DNA of 6,425 nt, taken from NCBI GenBank assembly GCA_934133115.1, contig CAKPAV010000102.1, positions 1 to 6,425 on the forward strand, written 5' to 3'. This document shows, in pieces, positions 1 through 4,542 of this stretch; position 1 is the first letter of the stretch, and the number at the start of each line of letters is the position of its first letter. Source of the stretch: an uncultured Bacilli bacterium (GTDB taxonomy: Bacteria; Bacillota_I; Bacilli_A; RFN20; CAG-826). Under the pieces are notes generated by a model that was not told the DNA's origin, ran no database searches, and worked only from the letters and a program-made list of their open reading frames with translations. A program made the position numbers and the translations under genes.

Positions 1-766
1 GAGTATAAGCAAAATATTTCTTTGGTAATTCTTCTTCCGATAAAATTTCTTTACGATGTAAATTTACTAAAGCAGTTTCCGCAGTTGGAAGCATAAATTT
101 ATCTTGTCCTTCAAGCCAGAAAACATCTTCTTTAAATTTTGGAAATTGGCCTGCTGTATAGCCACTTTCTTCATTTAATAAATGTGGTGGCAAAATCATT
201 GTATAACCATCTTTTAAGTGTGTAGTAATGAAGTAATTAATTAAAGCCCACTCTAATTGAGCGCCTAATCCAGTATAAATCCATGTTCCACGTCCTGATA
301 TTTTAGCAGCTCTTTCATAATCAATTAATCCTAAAGATTCCGCTAATTCAACATGATCTTTTGGTTTGAAGTCAAATTCCGGTTTCTTACCAAAAGTATA
401 GATTGGTTTATTATTTTCTTTTCCACCAGGCAATAAATCATCATCTGGTAAATTTGGTAATGTTTCAACAAATTCTTTAATTTCTTTTTCTAAATTAGTT
501 AAATCTTCTTCATTTTTAGCATTTTGTGCTTTTAAATCTTTAACTTTAGCAAATATTTCTTGAACATCTCCACCATTTTTCTTAACAACTGGTACAGATG
601 CAGATAATTTATTGATTTCTGCTTTTACAACTTCTACTTTTTGAATAAGTTCTAGTCTTTTATCCATTTTTTCAATGGTGCTTGTAAAATCAACATCCCA
701 TCCTTTTTTCTTTAAAGCTGCAGAAACATATTCTGGCTTTGTTTTAATTAAGTTTAAATCTAGCAT
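1..766 (-). CDS. serS: Seryl-tRNA synthetase, N-terminal 255 residues (cut by left edge)
   Basis: This cytoplasmic class II synthetase charges tRNA-Ser with serine using ATP. I translated it by hand from the ATG at 766-764. It opens MLDLNLIKTKPEYV, the usual SerRS beginning. Residues about 25-110 are a charged Lys/Glu-rich stretch that fits the tRNA-binding coiled-coil arm. The catalytic domain follows, with GRGTWIYTG, then ILPPHLLNEESGYTAGQFPK, then the serine-binding Thr-Ala-Glu at residues 228-230 (in LPTAET). The frame is open to the edge, so motifs 2 and 3 and roughly the last 165 residues of a typical 420-residue enzyme lie outside. The start is supported by an AGGAGGAA ribosome site at 773-780, 6 nt upstream. 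The gene sits behind a serine-type T-box, so expression should rise when uncharged tRNA-Ser accumulates. The identification is firm. Confidence 0.97.
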   Translation of the reverse strand, partial: MLDLNLIKTKPEYVSAALKKKGWDVDFTSTIEKMDKRLELIQKVEVVKAEINKLSASVPVVKKNGGDVQEIFAKVKDLKAQNAKNEEDLTNLEKEIKEFVETLPNLPDDDLLPGGKENNKPIYTFGKKPEFDFKPKDHVELAESLGLIDYERAAKISGRGTWIYTGLGAQLEWALINYFITTHLKDGYTMILPPHLLNEESGYTAGQFPKFKEDVFWLEGQDKFMLPTAETALVNLHRKEILSEEELPKKYFAYT

Positions 767-780
767 GTTTTTTTCCTCCT

Positions 781-810
781 AAAAAATAAAAACGTCCCAT
801 AATGGGACGT
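781..810 (-). terminator. T-box-controlled intrinsic terminator of serS
   Basis: ACGTCCCAT (802-810) pairs with ATGGGACGT (792-800) around a tiny loop, followed by TTTTTATTTTTT (781-791). Its 5' arm is shared with the antiterminator, so this is the off-state of the T-box. It lies directly before the serS ribosome site. Confidence 0.95.
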
Positions 811-992
811 AAATAACCGTGGTGCCACCCAATTTATATCTACATAGTAAATATATCTTGAATACTTTTAACGCAAGTTTACGGAACGATTAAGTTCACT
901 CTATGAGACGGACTAATTATTTTACATTTACGCTTTCCACCATATAGCGATTCTCTAAAAAATGCTTAATAATATTTTTCTCAATCTTTGAG
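781..992 (-). promoter_or_regulatory. Serine-type T-box riboswitch (serS leader)
   Basis: The leader runs from the predicted start near 992 down to the terminator. It holds the canonical T-box GGGTGGCACCACGG at 817-830. TGGG (828-831) and ACG (818-820) can pair with CGTCCCA (803-809), which is also the 5' arm of the terminator, so antiterminator and terminator exclude each other. Between them is the bulge TGGC (824-827), complementary to a tRNA end GCCA, and tRNA-Ser has discriminator G. Stem I runs from AGAGA (952-956) to TCTC (905-908), about 52 nt, with the conserved GGTGGAAAGC at 932-941. The likely specifier codon is TCC (910-912, serine), followed by the expected purine G. A stem III candidate pairs CTTAATCG with CGTTAAAAG near 870-897. 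A small hairpin CTCAA-AGA-TTGAG (980-992) opens the transcript. The class is certain from the T-box and the gene; the specifier position is inferred. Confidence 0.95.
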
Positions 993-999
993 CACATTT

Positions 1000-1028
1000 A
1001 TTGTATTATGCTTTTAATTAAATATCAA
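1000..1028 (-). promoter_or_regulatory. SigA-type promoter of the serS leader
   Basis: The minus strand reads TTGATA (1023-1028), a 17-nt spacer, then TACAAT (1000-1005). Both boxes are one base from consensus (TTGACA, TATAAT) at ideal spacing. Transcription would start near 992-993, giving a leader of about 226 nt that includes the whole T-box. The -35 box lies only 5 nt after the acyltransferase stop codon. Confidence 0.8.
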
Positions 1029-1033
1029 CTAAT

Positions 1034-2245
1034 TTATTGTAAATTGATTTTAGAAATATATTGTAATGCTTTCCAATATAAATAAGCTGACCATTTCCTT
1101 TTCTTTGTTGAAAAACGAATTTTATCTTTCAAGAATCTAACTTCTAAAACATCTTTATATTGAAGCATTAATCGCTTTATATCTTTTATATCAACTTTTA
1201 CTATTCCTTTATTATATTCAAATTCAATATGAGTTTTATAAACTTTTAAATACGTTTTTCCAATTGGCTTTTTAAAGAATTCTGTTTCTTTAGAATATTG
1301 TAAATCTAAATCTTGTGCTTCTAAAATAACATCTTCTTCATTTGCGGAATCAATAATCTTTTTTAATTCTTCATATTGTCGGTCATCAAGTTCTGCTAAA
1401 GTGGAAGTAAAATCTTTACTTTCAAGTTTACAATCGCGATGATATTTAGCTTCAAAATCACATTTTGTACAAAATACTTTATTTCCTTTTGAAGACAATA
1501 CTTCTAAACGATGACATTTTGGACACATATATAAGCCTAATTCTAACCATTCAGCACGAGCGAGGCCTATGCGTTGTTTGTTTTTTGATTCTTGGTGATG
1601 TTTAAGATCATCTACCGTAATACCATTAACTATTACCTTATGCAATTCATTTACATCCATTTCTTGAACTTGTTCTTTAGATAAAACTTCTTGTACTGAA
1701 TAAGTTATTTTTGTATGATGAGCATATTTACTCCAACGAGATGCTCGAGCACCCGCTCCAGTAATTCTTAAAATTACAACTGGTACTTTCATCATTTTCG
1801 CATATTTAGCAATGCTAACATCTACTGGTAAAGTTCGGCAAAACATATCGATATCTCCTTCTGGATAAACACCAATACTTTTTCCTTCTCTTACTAACTT
1901 TTTAGTCATTAAAATATCAGATATATCACTATCTGACATTCCTCTTTTTATTTCGCCTAATAAAGTTCCACTAAAAAATGTTAAGAATTTATTTTTAAAC
2001 ATTTCATCATGAACTATAAAATGAATAATATGTGTAGGAAACATCAAATTAGCGTAAATACCATCCCAATTACTCAAATGATTAGAAATAAATAGAACTG
2101 GTCTTTTAGGAATTTTCTTCTTGTTCTTTTTAAATCTCACATGTTGGAAAAGAACAACATATAGCCATACAAATGGTCTAAGTATCGTATAAAAAATCAC
2201 TTGTGGCCATGATCTAGTTTTCTTATTTTCATTCTTTTTCTTCAT
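1034..2245 (-). CDS. PlsC-like lysophospholipid acyltransferase with C-terminal zinc ribbon
   Basis: The protein is 403 residues and probably transfers an acyl chain to lysophosphatidate or a related lysolipid at the inner face of the membrane, in phospholipid synthesis. A hydrophobic segment spans residues 14-36. The acyltransferase motifs follow in order: NHLSNWD with the catalytic pair His56 and Asp61, a GEIKRG block at 97-102, VYPEGD at 126-131 and VPVVILRITGA at 154-164. PlsC enzymes are usually about 200-260 residues, but this one continues. A zinc ribbon CPKC...CTKC uses Cys241, 244, 259 and 262 (spacing 2-14-2). An acidic stretch covers 280-320. The end, about 325-400, is beta-rich and Lys-rich and could be a small PH-like domain; that is a guess. 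The start is fixed by an in-frame TAG directly before the ATG, yet I see no ribosome site. Substrate and acyl donor cannot be read from sequence. Confidence 0.88.
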   Translation of the reverse strand: MKKKNENKKTRSWPQVIFYTILRPFVWLYVVLFQHVRFKKNKKKIPKRPVLFISNHLSNWDGIYANLMFPTHIIHFIVHDEMFKNKFLTFFSGTLLGEIKRGMSDSDISDILMTKKLVREGKSIGVYPEGDIDMFCRTLPVDVSIAKYAKMMKVPVVILRITGAGARASRWSKYAHHTKITYSVQEVLSKEQVQEMDVNELHKVIVNGITVDDLKHHQESKNKQRIGLARAEWLELGLYMCPKCHRLEVLSSKGNKVFCTKCDFEAKYHRDCKLESKDFTSTLAELDDRQYEELKKIIDSANEEDVILEAQDLDLQYSKETEFFKKPIGKTYLKVYKTHIEFEYNKGIVKVDIKDIKRLMLQYKDVLEVRFLKDKIRFSTKKRKWSAYLYWKALQYISKINLQ

Positions 2246-2280
2246 CTATATTCACGCTACTTTCAAACTATTAATTATTA

Positions 2281-2387
2281 TTCATTCTAAACGAATTTTT
2301 AATACTAATACATAACCATATTAGCATTAAAAACGTTCATCCTACAAATGTTTTTATGCTTTTTTAATAATTTAGAATGAACGTTTT
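2281..2387. repeat. Two overlapping inverted repeats in the gap before the acyltransferase gene
   Basis: TTCATTCTAAA at 2281-2291 is the exact inverted copy of TTTAGAATGAA at 2371-2381 (11 of 11). AAAACGTTCAT at 2330-2340 is the exact inverted copy of ATGAACGTTTT at 2377-2387 (11 of 11). The right-hand arms overlap at 2377-2381, so only one of the two stems can form fully at a time. The loops are 79 and 36 nt. A smaller CTAATA/TATTAG hairpin lies between (about 2306-2325). It could be a degraded small transposable element, a regulatory switch, a poor terminator or chance in AT-rich DNA. Confidence 0.5.
2318..2347 (-). promoter_or_regulatory. Possible promoter for the acyltransferase gene
   Basis: The minus strand reads TTGTAG (2342-2347), an 18-nt spacer, then TAATAT (2318-2323) preceded by TGC, an extended -10 pattern. 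Transcription would start near 2311, leaving an untranslated leader of about 65 nt. The DNA is so AT-rich that chance matches are common. The site lies inside the inverted repeats described separately. Confidence 0.35.
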
Positions 2388-2407
2388 GATTATATTGTAT
2401 TTTTATA

Positions 2408-2439
2408 ATTAAACAAACGACAAAATCACTATATTTTGT
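2408..2439 (-). terminator. Weak candidate terminator after the nuclease pair
   Basis: Downstream of the TAA at 2445-2447 the minus strand forms ACAAAAT-ATAGTG-ATTTTGT (2420-2439, 7 bp), followed by CGTTTGTTTAATT. Only one G-C pair supports the stem. It is the best terminator-like structure next to the stop, but read-through towards the acyltransferase gene is plausible. A competing stem AAAATCA/TGATTTT (2422-2446) overlaps it. Confidence 0.25.
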
Positions 2440-2444
2440 TGATT

Positions 2445-3524
2445 TTATTTTGCTTTTGAAGAGCATAATTGTTTGGTATTACTATTATAGTTTCCAAACA
2501 CACTACACGCTAATGAATCGTTATCAATATAAGGGTTACGATTATGTTGGTGTCCATATATTGCATTGTTCCTATCTATCTCTTTTTGGCTGACTGGGTC
2601 TTCTAATGACCATCGAAGCATCATTTCTAAACTCCAAACATTTAACCCTGGATAAGAAGTTCCGCCTAAATTTGTATTTTCTGTTTGCCAAGATGCAACT
2701 TTATTTTCATAGGCTGTAACCATATAGAAATAACTTCTTGCAAAATCTCCTTTATATATATCTCCTGGTTCAAATACCGTTCCAGAATATCCAGATATTG
2801 AACTTTTACCTAGTTTATTAGTAAGTGTAATTCCTGTTTTTGCTTGATTTTTAGTCACATAGGTATATGTAGCAGATTCTACTTCTCCATATGGATGATT
2901 GCTTCTATATCCATTTATCTTGCCATCAGATGGATAAATATGAAATGCATCGCTATACATTGGTTTTGCATCCTTAAACCAACTTTTTGGCATAGAATGT
3001 TCTTTATTCCAAGTATCTCCTTCATTTTTGTAATTGCCTACATCACTAAACGAATAACTAAAATCGCCATAAATATCCCATACAGTTCCATCACTTCTTG
3101 CATCACTATCTCTATACACAGTTGCCAAAGATTTATAACCTATTTCCGTATGTGTGCCTATTGTCTTAAATAATTTTGTCTTTAATTCTTTTCCTTCTAA
3201 GCGATTTAAATCATCATAGTTGTAATAATTATCTTTATTATCATAAGTCCATTTGCCACTAGGCTTAACATCGATAGATGTTGAATCTTGGTTTACGCTT
3301 GGAGTCGTACTTGGTTTTGTACTAACTGAAGATGATACACTATTAGATGGTTTTGTGCTAGTTGATGTTGATGATGTAGAAGTATTAGAATTTTGACTAT
3401 TACTTATAGATTCACTAATTGATGTTGAATTTGGTGGTAAAATTACCGATATATCATCTTTACAACCAACTAATACTGCTGTGGCAGTTGCTAATAATAT
3501 TCCTAATTTGACTTTGTATTTCAT
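2445..3524 (-). CDS. Lipid-anchored secreted nuclease, endonuclease I family (downstream paralogue)
   Basis: The protein is 359 residues. A lipoprotein signal peptide ends in the lipobox LVGC, with Cys21 as the lipid-modified residue, so the enzyme should sit outside the cell, tethered to the membrane. Residues 31-88 are a Ser/Thr/Asn-rich linker with the pentapeptide STKPS twice. The nuclease domain runs from about 95 to the end. WNKEHSMPKSW carries the family Glu175-His176 (metal ligand and general base), HIYPSDGKINGYRSN (195-209) carries the metal-binding Asn204, and HNRNPYID (327-334) is the family C-terminal signature. Cys340 and Cys354 are the only other cysteines. Members cut DNA and sometimes RNA without strict sequence specificity. 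The start is supported by AAAGGTGAT (3528-3536), whose first base falls in the stop codon of the gene upstream, so the two genes are co-transcribed and probably translationally coupled. Family assignment is firm; substrate and nutrient-salvage role are inferred. Confidence 0.92.
   Translation of the reverse strand: MKYKVKLGILLATATAVLVGCKDDISVILPPNSTSISESISNSQNSNTSTSSTSTSTKPSNSVSSSVSTKPSTTPSVNQDSTSIDVKPSGKWTYDNKDNYYNYDDLNRLEGKELKTKLFKTIGTHTEIGYKSLATVYRDSDARSDGTVWDIYGDFSYSFSDVGNYKNEGDTWNKEHSMPKSWFKDAKPMYSDAFHIYPSDGKINGYRSNHPYGEVESATYTYVTKNQAKTGITLTNKLGKSSISGYSGTVFEPGDIYKGDFARSYFYMVTAYENKVASWQTENTNLGGTSYPGLNVWSLEMMLRWSLEDPVSQKEIDRNNAIYGHQHNRNPYIDNDSLACSVFGNYNSNTKQLCSSKAK
3313..3365 (-). repeat. 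Short in-frame repeat in the Ser/Thr linker of the downstream nuclease
   Basis: GGTTTTGTACTAACTGA (3313-3329) recurs as GGTTTTGTGCTAGTTGA (3349-3365) with 3 differences in 17 and an offset of 36 nt (12 codons). On the coding strand both copies encode Ser-(Val/Thr)-Ser-Thr-Lys-Pro. The linker probably grows and shrinks by slippage or unequal recombination. Confidence 0.55.
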
Positions 3525-3535
3525 ATAATCACCTT

Positions 3536-4387
3536 TTAATATCCATACTTAGCACAAACTTGTTGCGTGCTTGAATTATAATTTTTAAATACGCTACAAG
3601 CATATGATCTATCATCAATAAAAGGATTACGATTTCCTTGTATCTTTTCAGCAGCATCATTTCTTCTAATTTCTGTTTCATGAATGTCGTAGCGATAATT
3701 CCAATCTAATAATGTAGATAATTTTCCCATTGTTTTATTCTTAGAGTTATCATTATTTGTATCAACTAAGCTCAACGAGGTACTTGCTATTACACAATAA
3801 AATACGATTCTAGCAGTAATACCTCGATAATATTCTTGTCCAAAGCTTTCCATTGCTGGATCCCATCCACTTGTTTGAGATTTGCTATTTTCGACAAAAA
3901 ATGCATTTCCCCTAGAACCATTTTCATTTGTTAATGTTGGACGTGTCATATGAATATCTCCTTCAACAGCACTTCCCCCACGTGAATTTGGCCAAACATG
4001 TTCTCTATTTACATTACCACTAAAAGAGCCAGAGAATTTAACGCTTTTACCAGAATAAAAACAGATTACATTACCTGGATTATTGGGATCTCCATCAGTT
4101 TGTAGATAATAATCTCCTAAATTTTTATAACCAACTGTCTTTCTCCTTTTTGCACTATTTAATTTGCGTAGTTCTGCTAATAAGTCATTTCCAGTTTTGT
4201 TATTATCAACACTACTATAATATCCATTATGACCCGTATTTGTTGACTTAGATATATTTGTGCTTGGCACTGGTGTTACACTTCCACTTACAGATGGCAA
4301 AATAACTGTTATATTATTTTTTTCACAAGCAGCCAACATTCCTATTATAGCAGAGCATAAAATAGCAAACTTAATTTTTGTCTTCAT
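3536..4387 (-). CDS. Lipid-anchored secreted nuclease, endonuclease I family (upstream paralogue)
   Basis: I place the start at 4387-4385, giving 283 residues: there the protein begins with a standard lipoprotein signal peptide (MKTKIKFAIL, lipobox LAAC, Cys21) and an AAGGAAA ribosome site lies 3 nt upstream. The same frame is open for 31 more codons, but that extension would bury the signal peptide. A short Ser/Thr linker covers about 33-58. REHVWPNSRGG holds Glu129-His130, the expected metal ligand and general base. DIHMTRPTLTNENGSRGN (144-161) holds the metal-binding Asn156, and NRNPFID (252-258) is the family's late motif. The tail has Cys264 and Cys278 with the same spacing as in the neighbour. 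It is the first gene of a two-gene unit with its own promoter at 4425-4452. It keeps the more canonical EHVWP motif of the two. An extracellular DNase/RNase role in nucleotide salvage is likely; the substrate is not readable. Confidence 0.92.
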   Translation of the reverse strand: MKTKIKFAILCSAIIGMLAACEKNNITVILPSVSGSVTPVPSTNISKSTNTGHNGYYSSVDNNKTGNDLLAELRKLNSAKRRKTVGYKNLGDYYLQTDGDPNNPGNVICFYSGKSVKFSGSFSGNVNREHVWPNSRGGSAVEGDIHMTRPTLTNENGSRGNAFFVENSKSQTSGWDPAMESFGQEYYRGITARIVFYCVIASTSLSLVDTNNDNSKNKTMGKLSTLLDWNYRYDIHETEIRRNDAAEKIQGNRNPFIDDRSYACSVFKNYNSSTQQVCAKYGY

Positions 4388-4390
4388 ATA

Positions 4391-4399
4391 TTTCCTTCT
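4391..4399 (-). promoter_or_regulatory. Ribosome binding site that decides the start of the upstream nuclease
   Basis: The minus strand reads AGAAGGAAA, then TAT, then ATG. It favours the ATG at 4387 over the longer open frame beginning at 4480, which would start upstream of the predicted transcription start and add residues unrelated to a signal peptide. Confidence 0.75.
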
Positions 4400-4424
4400 T
4401 TCATATGGATATATTTGTAAATAT

Positions 4425-4452
4425 ATAATAACATTTTTTTTATTTAAAACAA
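4425..4452 (-). promoter_or_regulatory. Promoter of the nuclease pair
   Basis: The minus strand reads TTGTTT (4447-4452), a 16-nt spacer, then TATTAT (4425-4430), with TG one base before the -10 box (extended -10). The spacer contains an A7 tract that may bend the DNA. Transcription would start near 4418, about 30 nt before the ATG. It follows the gyrA terminator directly, which supports a separate transcription unit. Confidence 0.55.
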
Positions 4453-4481
4453 GCACAATAATATTTTTGCTTTTTTGCAAG

Positions 4482-4523
4482 AAAAAAAGGCCGCAAAATC
4501 CAATCGTTTTGGTCTTGTGGCCT
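4482..4523 (-). terminator. Intrinsic terminator of gyrA
   Basis: The minus strand folds AGGCC (4519-4523) onto GGCCT (4488-4492). Inner pairings CAA/TTG and CCAA/TTGG surround a small loop, and a T7 run (4482-4488) follows. It begins about 20 nt after the gyrA stop. The opposite strand lacks a T run after the stem, so it acts in the gyrA direction. Confidence 0.92.
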
Positions 4524-4542
4524 AATTTGATTTATTTGTATC

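Noticed and set aside
2300..2330. CTAATATGGTTATGTATTAG on the minus strand recalls the ATATGG of purine riboswitches.
   Set aside because: The other conserved segments (GTTTCTACC and CCGTAAA-like) are absent, and the downstream gene has no purine role.
2305..2340. An 11-codon open frame MNVFNANMVMY on the minus strand.
   Set aside because: There is no properly spaced ribosome site, it overlaps the repeat arms and possible promoter, and nothing supports coding.
2844..3173. An open frame of 109 codons on the plus strand.
   Set aside because: It lies wholly inside the downstream nuclease gene in antisense; its Ile/Ser/Phe-rich translation is what antisense of AT-rich coding DNA gives. The plus-strand frames at 4260-4637 and 5483-5746 were rejected for the same reason.
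4388..4480. A 31-codon N-terminal extension of the upstream nuclease.
   Set aside because: It would place residues ahead of a clear lipoprotein signal peptide and would overlap the predicted promoter and the region next to the gyrA terminator.
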